From CAIKMD01 sp035605975 (GTDB lineage Bacteria > Pseudomonadota > Alphaproteobacteria > ATCC43930 > CGMCC-115725): a stretch of DNA of 64,000 bases. The notes under the pieces were generated by a model. The model was not told the origin of the DNA and ran no database searches. It saw only the letters and a list, made by a program, of their open reading frames with translations. The position numbers and the translations under genes were made by a program. The stretch spans positions 1 to 64,000 of the forward strand of contig DATNGG010000167.1 of the NCBI GenBank assembly GCA_035605975.1, given 5' to 3'. Shown piece by piece: positions 8,590 through 17,050 of the stretch (position 1 is its first letter; every line of letters begins with the position of its first letter).

Positions 8590-8892
8590 ATGAAGCCTGT
8601 TGACGCGATTCGTCGGAAACTGCGCGGCGTCGTTGCGGTGCTGATGGACTCGGGCGCGACCGAACATGAGAGAGAAAATGCCGCGACGCTGAAGGCGCGG
8701 CTGGAAAGGAGACTCGAACAACAGGGAGCTCCCAACGGAGATTGGACCGACATCGTGTTTCGGTTGGGTCGCAAGATTCGTGAGATAAAGAAATCGGCAG
8801 CTCCTCTCTCCGCGACCGACGACTCGACGAAGATCGCGGTCCGACTCGGTCGGGCCGTCGGCCAGGGTCTCCGGAAATGGCGGGCGTCCTAA
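8590..8892 (+). CDS. hypothetical small protein upstream of recQ
   Basis: 100 residues, mostly helical and strongly basic. A well-formed helix (DAIRRKLRGVVAVLMDSG, then ATEHERENAATLKARLERRL) is followed by DWTDIVFRLGRKIREI. The segment TEHERENA-x-x-LK-x-RLE recurs in small Hyphomicrobiales proteins of unknown function. It is on the recQ strand, 70 bp upstream, and could be co-transcribed. ATG 8590 follows a GGAAAAA stretch. No function can be given. Confidence 0.6.
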   Translation: MKPVDAIRRKLRGVVAVLMDSGATEHERENAATLKARLERRLEQQGAPNGDWTDIVFRLGRKIREIKKSAAPLSATDDSTKIAVRLGRAVGQGLRKWRAS

Positions 8893-8962
8893 GGGCAATG
8901 GCGCTGAGACGCGGTCCCGCCGACCACGTCGCTCGCGAAATCGCCGAGGCCGATGCGAGGGC

Positions 8963-10792
8963 ATGACCGGTCTCATCACCAAGGCCCGATCGTGTCTCGA
9001 GACGGTGTTCGGCTTCCCATCATTCAGGCCGGGACAGGAAGAGGTCATCCAGGCGGTTCTCGACGGCGACGATGTTCTGGCGATCATGCCGACCGGCAGT
9101 GGCAAGTCGATGTGCTATCAGCTTCCAGCTCTTCTCCGTCCGGGAATCACGGTGGTGGTCTCGCCGCTGATCTCGCTCATGCGTGATCAGGTCGGCCAGT
9201 TGCGCGAATACGGCATCGAGGCCGCGAGCCTCAATTCGAGCAACGATCCCTCCGAGAATCGCCGTATCCAGGCACTGCTCCGCGCCGGAACGCTGCGTTT
9301 GCTGTATGTGGCGCCGGAACGCCTCGTGCGCTCCGACACCGCCGCGATGCTGCGTGGGGCAGGCGTCGCGCTTCTCGCAATCGACGAGGCTCATTGCGTG
9401 TCGCAATGGGGGCACGATTTCCGGCCAGAATATCTGGCGTTGGGAAAAGTCCGCGCGGATCTCGGTGGCATCCAGACCATCGCGCTGACAGCCACGGCGG
9501 ATGTTCCAACGAGAGCGGACATCAGCAAGAAGTTGTTCGACGCGCAGCCGCGAACCTTCATCGGGTCTTTCGATCGGCCCAACCTTCGGCTTGCGATGCG
9601 GCCGAAAGCGAACGCGAGGCGCCAGATCATCGATTTTGTTGCCACGCATCGCAACCGAAACGGCATCATCTATTGCAGCTCGCGCCGCCGCGCCGAGGAG
9701 TTCGCCGCCATGCTTTCCGAAGCCGGGCACAAGGCGCTTCCCTATCACGCCGGTATGGACGCGGAAACGCGGAACGCGAACCAGGACGTCTTTCTCCAGG
9801 ACGACGGCATCGTCATCGTCGCAACCGTCGCCTTCGGCATGGGCATCGACAAACCCGACGTCCGGTTCGTCGGCCACGCCGATCTGCCGCAAAACGTCGA
9901 GGCTTATTACCAGGAGATCGGCCGCGCCGGCCGCGACGGTCTATCTGCCGACACGCTCACGCTTTACGGTCTCGACGACATGCGTCTGCGCCGCGTTCAG
10001 ATCGAGCAGAGCGGGGCGCCGGAGGAGCGAAAACGCATCGAGCGGCAGAGGTTCAATGCCCTGATCGCCTTGTGCGAGGCGACGCGCTGCCGGCGCCAGA
10101 CTCTGCTGGCGTATTTCGGCGAAACCTCCTTGCCGTGCGGCAATTGCGACCTGTGTCTCGAAGGCGTGGATGTCTACGACGGTACCGTCGAGGCGCAAAA
10201 GGCGATGTCGGCGATCCTGCGCACGGGCGAGAGATTTGGCACCGAACACCTGATCGCCCTCTTGATCGGCAATTCGACCGAGGCCATTCGTCGCTGCGGC
10301 CACGAGACCCTTCCCACGTTCGGCGTCGGCCGCGACCGCAGCGCAAACGAGTGGCGATCGATCTTTCGGCAACTCTATGCTGCGGGCCTGACCTTCCTCG
10401 ACATGGCTAAGTTCGGCCGCTGGACCGTGTTGGATCGCGGGCGCCGCGTGCTGCGCGGCGATGAGCGGCTCGAATTGCGCAAGGACATTCGTCCGCCCTC
10501 GGCAACGGCACGGGCCGCGCAAAGGCCGGCGGGCGGAGGGCCGGCAGACGAGAGGGATTCCGAATTGCTGGAGGCGCTCAAGGATTTGCGGCGCACGATC
10601 GCGAAGAGGATCCGACAGCCGGCCTATGTCGTCTTCTCCGATCGAACGCTCGCGGAAATGGCCACCGTTCGGCCGACCGCGCTCGAAGAGATGCATCATA
10701 TCTACGGTGTCGGCGAGGTTAAGCTCGAGAAATACGGTGCGCTTTTCTTGCAGATCATTGCAAGATATTCGCAAGCCGTGCGCCCGGCTTGA
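8963..10792 (+). CDS. recQ: ATP-dependent DNA helicase RecQ
   Basis: 609 residues. It unwinds DNA 3'-5' in the RecF pathway and at stalled forks. Helicase motifs are complete: PTGSGKSMCYQLPAL (Walker A, about 43-57), DEAHCVSQWGHDFRP (motif II and the aromatic-rich loop, about 141-155), SFDRPNLR, IIYCSSRRRAEEFA, and GMGIDKPDVRFVGHADLP with YYQEIGRAGRDG (motif VI). The zinc-binding RQC part shows CRRQTLLAYFGE and CGNCDLC, and a C-terminal HRDC domain (about 535-605) closes the protein. Length and domain order are normal. No phage character is evident despite the island upstream. Confidence 0.95.
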   Translation: MTGLITKARSCLETVFGFPSFRPGQEEVIQAVLDGDDVLAIMPTGSGKSMCYQLPALLRPGITVVVSPLISLMRDQVGQLREYGIEAASLNSSNDPSENRRIQALLRAGTLRLLYVAPERLVRSDTAAMLRGAGVALLAIDEAHCVSQWGHDFRPEYLALGKVRADLGGIQTIALTATADVPTRADISKKLFDAQPRTFIGSFDRPNLRLAMRPKANARRQIIDFVATHRNRNGIIYCSSRRRAEEFAAMLSEAGHKALPYHAGMDAETRNANQDVFLQDDGIVIVATVAFGMGIDKPDVRFVGHADLPQNVEAYYQEIGRAGRDGLSADTLTLYGLDDMRLRRVQIEQSGAPEERKRIERQRFNALIALCEATRCRRQTLLAYFGETSLPCGNCDLCLEGVDVYDGTVEAQKAMSAILRTGERFGTEHLIALLIGNSTEAIRRCGHETLPTFGVGRDRSANEWRSIFRQLYAAGLTFLDMAKFGRWTVLDRGRRVLRGDERLELRKDIRPPSATARAAQRPAGGGPADERDSELLEALKDLRRTIAKRIRQPAYVVFSDRTLAEMATVRPTALEEMHHIYGVGEVKLEKYGALFLQIIARYSQAVRPA

Positions 10793-11128
10793 AATGGCAC
10801 GAAGGCGAGGTGACAGCGCGAAGCCTGTTGTCCAGTTGTTTGTACCGCAATCGACTCTCTTCGCGTTAGAATGGCACGAACGCGACTTAGATCTTCGCCG
10901 AGGGCGTACGTCCGCTTCTAGGGCGAATAGTGAACTTGACCCGCTAACATCGATTAGGCCGCGATAATCGACGTGAGGCTAACGATTAAGCGGTAAATTG
11001 AATCGGCAAAGGGTCGGTTTTCATTAGGTACAGCGCGCATTGGTGCCCATCTATTGGATCAGGGCGTCCTCGTCCGAGGACAGCGGCCAGCCTGCCGGTC
11101 GGCAGGGATCAACGTGGAGCATTCTCCG
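10793..11128. other. intergenic region, nothing recognised
   Basis: About 335 bp after recQ. It contains no supported gene, no strong hairpin with a T-run and no recognisable repeat beyond short similarity to other decayed intergenic DNA in the window. Confidence 0.5.
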
Positions 11129-11284
11129 ATGGCAGACAGTAGCCGCACCATTGAGAAGAACATTGCTGACCTTCGCGAACTGATGCGATGCACGCTCGAC
11201 AGGACGAAACACCCTCACATCCGCGAGCGTATCATGACCGAGATCGCGAAACTCAAGGCGCTCGGCTCGGGCGAGATGGACTGA
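11129..11284 (+). CDS. hypothetical small helical protein
   Basis: 51 residues (MADSSRTIEKNIADLRELM and TKHPHIRERIMTEIAKLKALGSG). Two amphipathic helices, a plan seen in small alphaproteobacterial proteins of unknown role. ATG 11129 is preferred to the upstream in-frame start at 11054, whose extra 25 residues look non-coding. Convergent with the next small frame. Confidence 0.4.
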   Translation: MADSSRTIEKNIADLRELMRCTLDRTKHPHIRERIMTEIAKLKALGSGEMD

Positions 11285-11291
11285 ATGGGAG

Positions 11292-11456
11292 TCAGCTAAC
11301 GAGCAGCACCTGGGACGTAGTCGCCTCGCAGAACCGCCTGGAAAAGCTCTGCTCACCGCCGAGTTTCGCTTCGACACGCTTCGCGACCTTCTCACAGTTG
11401 GCGGCGATATCTTGCATGTGGCGCTTCGCGGCCGGGTCCGCGATCTGTTGCGCCAT
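11292..11456 (-). CDS. small hypothetical protein, possibly N-terminally truncated
   Basis: 54 residues (MAQQIADPAAKRHMQDIAA, NCEKVAKRVEAKLGG). The helix pattern D-x-x-A-K-x-x-M-x-x-IA-x-x-x-x-x-x-A-x-R matches a common module in small Bradyrhizobium-type proteins. In those the homology starts earlier (EEAR just upstream), and the same frame here reads SRVEEARN before the first ATG. No start codon with a ribosome binding site is visible upstream, so it may be a relic. Confidence 0.4.
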   Translation of the reverse strand: MAQQIADPAAKRHMQDIAANCEKVAKRVEAKLGGEQSFSRRFCEATTSQVLLVS

Positions 11457-11676
11457 ATTCCGCGCTTCCTCGACCCGCGAGTTACCGCAGCCTTGGCCTC
11501 GGCTGGCATCGCAGCCGCTAAGCGAGACGCTTCCCCTGAATCGCTGCGGCCTTTGGCCACGTATTCAGGCCCGCCTATGGCCGATGCGACGGCTCTTTAA
11601 CATCGGTGGCTGCTTGTCAGCTAAGAACTACGCGCCGCGTGGTAGACTCCCGCAGTATGGCGGGATACTTTCTCAG

Positions 11677-11871
11677 ATGAGCTCCGAGTGGGCGGTTCAC
11701 TATTTCGATCCGCAGCTCGGCCGCGAGATAGCGTCGGGTCCGTTCTCTAGCTTGGTCGAAGCGGTGAGCTTCGCTGAGACCTACGAACGCCAAGGCCGCT
11801 TAGTTCGCTTTCTCGCCACTCCACACGGGAAGATGCACTGGCCGCTCAGCAAGCGACTGCCGGGCGGGTGA
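11677..11871 (+). CDS. hypothetical small protein
   Basis: 64 residues (MSSEWAVHYFDPQLGREIA, SGPFSSLVEAVSFAETYERQ, VRFLATPHGK). The composition and the pattern of a short beta hairpin, a helix and a beta strand look like genuine coding. No family function is known. Upstream in-frame sequence looks non-coding, so ATG 11677 is taken as the start. Confidence 0.5.
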   Translation: MSSEWAVHYFDPQLGREIASGPFSSLVEAVSFAETYERQGRLVRFLATPHGKMHWPLSKRLPGG

Positions 11872-11912
11872 ATCGTCATAATATTTGCTAATTACTCCGG
11901 AGGCGTGTGTCG

Positions 11913-12260
11913 ATGGCGCGATGGTCGAAACAGAAAGCCGATTTAGAGACCAGGCTTCCGCCGCTAACGACCGATCACGGCTCGGCGGGGCCGGATTGGC
12001 ATTCAATCAATAAGGCCGAAACCCCCGAGGCGAAAGTGCAGTGGACCGTGACCTGGGACACGGCCCGCCACGCGGATGCCTTTAACACCTCCTATCACAA
12101 GAGTGAGCCGGAAGCGATCGAGAGCGCCAGGCGGTTTTTGCGCTTGGGCTTCGTCGTCTATTCGATCAAGGACGGATCCGGGCTCGAAACGATGGACGAA
12201 AGAACGATCAAGGAGCGACTCGCCCCCGCCCCACTTCCCCAAACAGCCGCGCGATTCTAA
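11913..12260 (+). CDS. hypothetical protein
   Basis: 115 residues, hydrophilic, with a central segment (KVQWTVTWDTARHADAF, SARRFLRLGFVVYSIKDGSG) that reads as an alpha-beta fold. ATG 11913 is preferred because GGAGG at 11899-11903 is nine bases upstream; GTG 11907 would be too close. Preceded by the similar-sized small gene at 11677. No function recognised. Confidence 0.55.
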   Translation: MARWSKQKADLETRLPPLTTDHGSAGPDWHSINKAETPEAKVQWTVTWDTARHADAFNTSYHKSEPEAIESARRFLRLGFVVYSIKDGSGLETMDERTIKERLAPAPLPQTAARF

Positions 12261-12332
12261 TTCTAAGAGCGTTCAACGCAAGAACAGGCCAGCGGCGCGC
12301 ACCTTGGCGGAAGCTGTCTCCAACGTTGCGGG

Positions 12333-12727
12333 TTAGTTTGCGCTGGTCAATTTGACGCCATTGAGTTCCGTGAGAGCCAGAAGCTTGGTGGCGCAGGAGT
12401 TGGCAACAGCCGATGTAATATCGGAATCGAGCTTTTGGCCGGATACCGCCGCCCAGCCACCCTTTTTGATGTAGTCGCTCTGGTCGTAGTCTTTCTCGCT
12501 CTTCTTGAGCTCTTGCCACCATGCAACCGCGTTCGGCTGCTGCTCGAAGCGCGCAATACAATAAGGCGTCGCTGCCGCGACGACTGCGGTTTGCGTCTGA
12601 TTGTCCGCCAGCCGTTTGGCGGCTCCCGCGCTTACCCAGCCGAAACCAAATGCGAGTACGCCCACCACGCCACGGCGCCCAACACGACGCCCCAAAGACC
12701 TGGTTTAACCCATGAAGGAATCTTCAT
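12333..12727 (-). pseudogene. small membrane-anchored protein gene, frameshifted
   Basis: The intact family, as I recall it, begins MKIP-x-WVKP-x-x-WG with one transmembrane helix, then GxTAERMA and a soluble domain with a conserved Cys. Here ATG 12727 (AGGGG seven bases upstream) opens MKIPSWVKPGLWGVVLGAVA, but that frame stops at 12632. The rest (FGFGWVSAGAAKRLADN through PYCIARFEQQPNAVAWW to KLTSAN) continues in another frame ending at 12333. The switch falls near 12670. A one-base indel, or a sequencing error, explains it. Function of the family is unknown. Confidence 0.55.
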
Positions 12728-12840
12728 CGCGTTGCCCCTGTTCATTTCGAGAGAAAATATTTCTTATTGGTACCTAGACTACCATCAGAAACTAAGGCGC
12801 CGTCCATTGAATGCACTTCATGAAATTTTGTCGAACCGCA

Positions 12841-12890
12841 AAGACTTTTCAGATCATCGTCCGAACTCCTTTATGAGAGGGGAGCGCGCG
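12841..12890. repeat. 50-bp repeat, degenerate copy of a gene start
   Basis: Aligns without gaps to 17301-17350 with 9 differences in 50 bases (82% identity). At 17301-17350 it is the ribosome binding site and first codons of a small exported protein read on the minus strand. In this copy the equivalent ATG is followed by a stop at codon 3, so it is a dead fragment. Confidence 0.6.
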
Positions 12891-12892
12891 AC

Positions 12893-13129
12893 CTAACGGA
12901 CTCTACGCCGTTGCTCTCCGTTCTCGGCACGACGTTCATATTCTGTTGCCAAGCGCAACATCATGTCGCGATCGCAGCTATCCGGCATTGACGCCGCGCT
13001 CTGACGTAGCTCCCGCGCGGTTTGCCGCATGCCATCGGGCGAATTTTTGACTCGTTCAGATGCTCTGCGATACGCCGCTTCCATTGCCCTGCGACGCTCA
13101 GTCTGTGTTGCGAGATCTTGCGGTGTCAT
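12893..13129 (-). CDS. hypothetical small helical protein
   Basis: 78 residues, highly charged (LATQTERRRAMEAAYRRAS, TARELRQSAASMPD, DRDMMLRLATEYERRAE). The pattern SM-P-D-x-x-DRDMML-x-LA-x-EYE-x-RA is the same helical module met in many small Hyphomicrobiales proteins. It starts nine bases after the desaturase stop on the same strand, so it may be read from the same transcript. No function recognised. Confidence 0.5.
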   Translation of the reverse strand: MTPQDLATQTERRRAMEAAYRRASERVKNSPDGMRQTARELRQSAASMPDSCDRDMMLRLATEYERRAENGEQRRRVR

Positions 13130-13138
13130 GATTGTGAT

Positions 13139-14209
13139 CTACACGCAAGGAGTGAGGGGGGTCGAAGATGAGCTCCGAGTGGGCATGCCGACGATTTGGC
13201 GGAACGACACGAGTCGTCGCCCCTCCTCATCCCAGAGCGCCAGCCGCGCCGATTTGATGCTGCCCCAAAGGGTCAGGCGCTTGGTGCGCTGCAATTCTCG
13301 GTTCTGCTCCAAGCATGCCCGCAAGTGGTAATTCGGGATCCGGCTTGCGAGATGATGGACATGGTGCAGGCCGATATAGCCCGTAAACCAGTGGAGGATG
13401 CGCGGCAGATCGTAAAAGGAGCTTCCTTCGATCGCGGCTGTCTGAAAGGCCCAGCGTCCCGAACGCTCCCAATACGTGTCCCCGAATTGATGCTGGACGC
13501 AAAAGAGCCAAATCCCGATCACGCTCGCGAGGTAAAGCACCGAAAACCATGCGGCCAAGAAGACGAGCGGCGTGATAATCAAAGATGCTCCCATAACAAT
13601 CACGGCGGCGCCCACGTCGGTGCCGATCACGCTGGCCCAATTTCGCCAATCGCGGCGCAGCGTGCGCGCAGGTATGCGATTTTGAACCAAGAGCAGATAG
13701 AGAGGGCCCAGTCCAAGCAGAACGAACGGGTTGCGATAGGCTCTGTAGAGCATTCTTCGCCAGGTCGATTGCGACAAATATTCGGCCACGGTGAGCGTTG
13801 TGATATCGCCCGTACCGCGTTGATCGAGATTGCCGGTCGTCGCATGGTGGACCGCATGCGCCCGGCGCCAGGAGCCAAAAGGCACCAGCGTCATTAGGCT
13901 GATGACGCGGCCGACCGTTTCATTGCAGCGACGCGATCTCAGGAACGAGACATGTCCACAATCATGCTGAATGACGAACAATCGCACCGCGAAGAGCGTC
14001 GCGGGGATTGCCATTAGCCAGGCAAACCAATCAGCGTGGCCGGCGCCATAGAGCAGAACCGCCATGCTTCCTAGGAACGGCAATACCGTGTTCAGGAGTT
14101 GAAAGCTCGCCCGCAATGTATTCGGCTTGGCATAGCCTGCCAGGCACTTGCGCCACTCCCGCGAGGAGAGATCGTGGAGTGAAATGTTGGCGGCCTCGGG
14201 GCGCAGCAC
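13139..14209 (-). CDS. membrane fatty acid desaturase
   Basis: 356 residues. A di-iron membrane enzyme that introduces double bases' equivalents, i.e. C=C bonds, into acyl chains of lipids, adjusting membrane fluidity. The three histidine boxes are intact: HDCGH (82-86), HAVHH (118-122) and HHVHH (282-286), with hydrophobic helices around 40-80, 150-185 and 200-240. The extra histidine in QHQFGDTYWE (about 239) is also typical. It lies beside the cold-shock and S21 genes, which suggests a cold-adaptation context, although csp has its own terminator. Regiospecificity cannot be assigned. Confidence 0.85.
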   Translation of the reverse strand: MLRPEAANISLHDLSSREWRKCLAGYAKPNTLRASFQLLNTVLPFLGSMAVLLYGAGHADWFAWLMAIPATLFAVRLFVIQHDCGHVSFLRSRRCNETVGRVISLMTLVPFGSWRRAHAVHHATTGNLDQRGTGDITTLTVAEYLSQSTWRRMLYRAYRNPFVLLGLGPLYLLLVQNRIPARTLRRDWRNWASVIGTDVGAAVIVMGASLIITPLVFLAAWFSVLYLASVIGIWLFCVQHQFGDTYWERSGRWAFQTAAIEGSSFYDLPRILHWFTGYIGLHHVHHLASRIPNYHLRACLEQNRELQRTKRLTLWGSIKSARLALWDEEGRRLVSFRQIVGMPTRSSSSTPLTPCV

Positions 14210-14249
14210 CGGCGTTGTGCATCCAGGATGGTCTCGAGGAGATAGTCAG

Positions 14250-14274
14250 ACAAGAAGGGCGGCCGAAGCCGCCC
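14250..14274 (-). terminator. rho-independent terminator of the cold-shock gene
   Basis: Stem GGGCGGC (14257-14263) and GCCGCCC (14268-14274), with a loop reading TTCG on the minus strand, followed by a T-rich run. It begins nine bases after the stop codon of the cold-shock gene. Confidence 0.7.
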
Positions 14275-14282
14275 CGCGCGAT

Positions 14283-14489
14283 TCAGGCGTTCTTCAGATT
14301 GACTGCCGATACTTTGCCTTGTTGGCCGCGCTCCACGTCGTAGCTCACCTTCTGTCCTTCGCGAAGACTGCCGAGGCCGGAGACTTCGACTGCGGAGATA
14401 TGGACGAACACGTCTTTGGCGCCATCATCCGGCTGGATGAAGCCATAACCCTTCGCTGAATTGAACCATTTGACAGTTCCAGTGGACAT
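14283..14489 (-). CDS. cold-shock protein, CspA family
   Basis: 68 residues. A single cold-shock domain binding single-stranded RNA/DNA as a chaperone. Both RNA-binding motifs are present: KGYGFIQ (RNP1, about 13-19) and DVFVHIS (RNP2, about 26-32). Ribosome binding sequence GGAGGGA precedes ATG 14489. A strong terminator follows immediately. Its place next to S21 and a desaturase fits growth or temperature adaptation. Which paralogue it is (cspA/cspD) cannot be told. Confidence 0.93.
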   Translation of the reverse strand: MSTGTVKWFNSAKGYGFIQPDDGAKDVFVHISAVEVSGLGSLREGQKVSYDVERGQQGKVSAVNLKNA

Positions 14490-14717
14490 GAAGTCCCTCC
14501 AAAAACAAATGCCGCGACACGGATGTGCCCGCGGATCAACTACGATTTTGGATAGGACCGAGTCTGGCTCGCAGGAGCGTGGAGCGGGGCCGACCCAAGG
14601 TCGATTTGACTTAAACAGTATGCTCCTGCTGGCGCTCTATTTCAAGGTGAACCCCTTGGGCTTCGTGAGGGCGCCCGCAATCACACGAGATCACCCTTCA
14701 TCCCGGCCCCCTATCAA

Positions 14718-14921
14718 TCAATAGCCTTGGCGTTCCATGCGTTTGCGCATGGCCTTGCGGTAACGTCGGACAGCTTCGGCCTTCTCGCGTGCGCGTCGTT
14801 CGGAGGGCTTCTCGTAGGCGCGACGCCGCTTCATCTCGCGAAAGATGCCTTCGCGCTGCATTTCCTTTTTAAGAATTCGGAGCGCGCCATTCATATCATT
14901 GTCGCGGACAAAAACCTGCAT
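14718..14921 (-). CDS. rpsU: 30S ribosomal protein S21
   Basis: 67 residues. A small-subunit protein near the anti-Shine-Dalgarno region that affects initiation. MQVFVRDNDMNGALRILKK followed by the basic helix MKRRRAYEKPSERRAREKAEA is diagnostic. Alphaproteobacteria often keep several S21 copies, some next to cold-shock genes as here, so this may be an auxiliary or stress copy. Normal length. Confidence 0.95.
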   Translation of the reverse strand: MQVFVRDNDMNGALRILKKEMQREGIFREMKRRRAYEKPSERRAREKAEAVRRYRKAMRKRMERQGY

Positions 14922-15069
14922 GCCTCACCGGCTCGTTGAATGAACAGACGATCGAATGACGCTCGTTGGATGGCAGACATAACCAAACATGGGGCTTACT
15001 CGTGCCACACCGAGTACACTCGTCGATGCGTAAAAATTCCGCTCGCGGTGCGGCGGGCTCTATCTGTAC

Positions 15070-15246
15070 TCACGAGCTCGATTCCGTCGTATCGCCGTCC
15101 GTAGAGTGGCTCTCCGGTGCATCGGCGGAAATGGTTTCTTGCGTCGCCGCTTTTTCGGCGCGACGCTGCATTTTTGCCTGCTTCCTCTGTTCCTTCGCGC
15201 GCTCTCGATCGGCGCGCTGCATGCGATAGTTCGGCTTGAAAGGCAT
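15070..15246 (-). CDS. small basic protein of the MPFKxNYR type
   Basis: 58 residues. The start MPFKPNYRMQRADRERAKEQ followed by a basic helix and an acidic, Ser/Thr-rich tail matches a family of tiny alphaproteobacterial proteins often found near S21 and cold-shock genes; its function is unknown. ATG 15246, stop TGA ending at 15070. It is the farthest upstream gene of the csp-rpsU group on this strand. Confidence 0.65.
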   Translation of the reverse strand: MPFKPNYRMQRADRERAKEQRKQAKMQRRAEKAATQETISADAPESHSTDGDTTESSS

Positions 15247-15476
15247 TGTACTCCTTAGTGCTCTCGCTAGCGCAGATGAACTTCGGTTCGCATTCTGCGA
15301 TCGGGCGTTACCCGTCCGTCAAAATAATGAAAAGGAGATCGAAGGTCACTCGCAGAGAGCAAAGGGCCAGTGATTCGTCGAATCCAACTTAGATAATATC
15401 GGTCGTTCCAACGTTGCTTGCAACCTCGCAGTTTTGACCGCCCGCAAGCGCCTCCAGGCCCTTTGCCGATGCGAGG

Positions 15477-15746
15477 CTAGGGGAAATCCGACGTGCGTAA
15501 AAGAATCGATGTTTTTTGGTCTTGCACGTCATATTTGTCGCTGGCTTTTTGTTGGATCGCCGTGCGCCATTTGTCGAAGGCGGCCAGGCAGGATTGCTTG
15601 CTGCCGCGACCGGCGCCGAAATGATCGATGAGTGCTTCCATCGAGATCGCGCAGGGCCGCGGATTGCCGGAATCCTCGCCAAGAAAATTGACAATGTTTC
15701 TTCTTAGATCCCAGCCCCGAATTTGCTTTGGGAACATAAGTGGCAT
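15477..15746 (-). CDS. DUF1488-like small protein
   Basis: 89 residues. Begins MPLMFPKQIRGWDLRRNIV, with a centre reading CAISMEALIDHFGA and a C-terminal helix FDKWRTAIQQKASDKYDVQ then ILLRTSDF. This order (short beta meander, helix, second helix, final strand) and the end motif are those of DUF1488, a small family of unknown function common in Proteobacteria. Single gene; neighbours do not suggest a role. Confidence 0.6.
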   Translation of the reverse strand: MPLMFPKQIRGWDLRRNIVNFLGEDSGNPRPCAISMEALIDHFGAGRGSKQSCLAAFDKWRTAIQQKASDKYDVQDQKTSILLRTSDFP

Positions 15747-15807
15747 CTCACCGCCCCATTGCTCGCGTCAAGTGACGCGATTTCGAAATCTCAATCGGTC
15801 ACTTTCC

Positions 15808-16287
15808 TCAACGTCTGGGAAAGATTCGCTTGGCGACGGGCCAAAAGATCTCGTCATGCAGATCAAGCAGCGATTCGTGAAGCCAATAATGAGTATTCAG
15901 CAAGGCATGAAGCGGCGTTTCCTGCGCGGGCAATCGGGGTTGCCTTTCGACGTCTTCCATCCAGCATCCGGCTGCGTCAAAAGCGTCGCGTGCGACATCT
16001 GTCAGGCGTTGCTCATCGAGGTGTTCGATTGGGCCGAATCCATATTGATCCGAAACGAACTGCAAAATGCGGCCGAGAGCTTGGTCGCGTTGGTTTCTTG
16101 CGGTCGCTATTCGCCGCCTCGCCACCTCCGGATCACCCCCGCTGTCCGCGTAGGCGGTGTAGATCACCTCGTAATCTTCTGCGTTTAACGGGTGAGCATC
16201 GTTACGGTCCCGATCTTCTCGTTCGATCGACTCGACGGTGGAAGCTAGCCGGCTCAAGAAGGCGGCGTCGAAGATTTTCTCATTCAT
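15808..16287 (-). CDS. hypothetical protein
   Basis: 159 residues, acidic and helical. No recognised motif; the segment DPEVARRRIATARNQRDQA is a plausible amphipathic helix and DVARDAFDAAGCWMEDVE another. ATG 16287 is chosen because AGGA lies six bases upstream; ATG 16293 and 16317 are in frame and possible. It is read toward the DUF1488 gene on the same strand (61-bp gap). Confidence 0.5.
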   Translation of the reverse strand: MNEKIFDAAFLSRLASTVESIEREDRDRNDAHPLNAEDYEVIYTAYADSGGDPEVARRRIATARNQRDQALGRILQFVSDQYGFGPIEHLDEQRLTDVARDAFDAAGCWMEDVERQPRLPAQETPLHALLNTHYWLHESLLDLHDEIFWPVAKRIFPRR

Positions 16288-16547
16288 CGTCATTCCTGTT
16301 GAAATGGTCCAAGGCATTTTGTTGAGGCGCTTGAGTACGCAACGGGGTTCTTAACTCCGTTTGAAATTTATTTTCGCCCCGAAAGAAATGTGCAATATCC
16401 GCAGATTCTCTCCGCTTGGAATTATCGCGGTTCCAAAAGGCCCAGCCATGCAATGAGCATAGCCATTATTGCGTTAATTGTTGGATTTTCGCGAAGACAA
16501 GTCCCATATAGCACGAACGAGATCAGGTCAATGGCCGCGGCGATCCA

Positions 16548-16757
16548 ATGCCAGCTCGCAATAAAGAGAGACGCCGAGAATCGCGAGCGGTGGCCGCTCT
16601 TTGGGACGCGACACGGAATGGTCGCAATATGGCGATGGAAGAATTCGAGACCACGGCCATCGATGGGGTGCTATTGGGCCCCATCGTCTGGGCGCTCCGC
16701 TACTCGGCCGGCGAGGTTTACCTCAGGGAGGTTGAAACGAGCTCCATCTCGGCATGA
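16548..16757 (+). CDS. hypothetical small protein (weak)
   Basis: 69 residues. The second half (AMEEFETTAIDGVLLGPIVWALRYSAGEVYLREVE) is plausible coding; the first half is Arg-rich and doubtful. It overlaps the next frame by ATGA. No family recognised. Confidence 0.25.
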   Translation: MPARNKERRRESRAVAALWDATRNGRNMAMEEFETTAIDGVLLGPIVWALRYSAGEVYLREVETSSISA

Positions 16758-16996
16758 GCACTTCCAGTGCGGGCACGAGCGCGCAGACCCGCCGTAAGTG
16801 GCAAGACCCGTCGTCCGCAGTCATGAATTCCGAGTCTCTCGACAATGAGGCACTAACGCGCGGCATCATTGGTGTGCGCGGGCGAGATGTTTCAGCAATC
16901 GCCCGAGAAAATACGCGGAGATCGGCGCTCGCGGGAAGGGCCGAAGAAACGCGGAATTGGCTCAGGGTGCTCAAGCTGATTCAGCAGCAAGAGTAG
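16754..16996 (+). CDS. hypothetical small protein (weak)
   Basis: 80 residues. Contains RGIIGVRGRDVSAIARENTR and a C-terminal helix ending LRVLKLIQQQE. Start overlaps the stop of the preceding frame. No family recognised and no clear ribosome binding site. Confidence 0.3.
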   Translation: MSTSSAGTSAQTRRKWQDPSSAVMNSESLDNEALTRGIIGVRGRDVSAIARENTRRSALAGRAEETRNWLRVLKLIQQQE

Positions 16997-17050
16997 GCGC
17001 TGCCAGCATAATCAGTCTTTCCCCAATTGAAACGGGGGGATTGGCCTGCG

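Noticed and set aside
17020..17045. CCCC/GGGG hairpin after the exported-protein gene
   Set aside because: Short stem, long loop and no T-run on either strand; not a convincing terminator.
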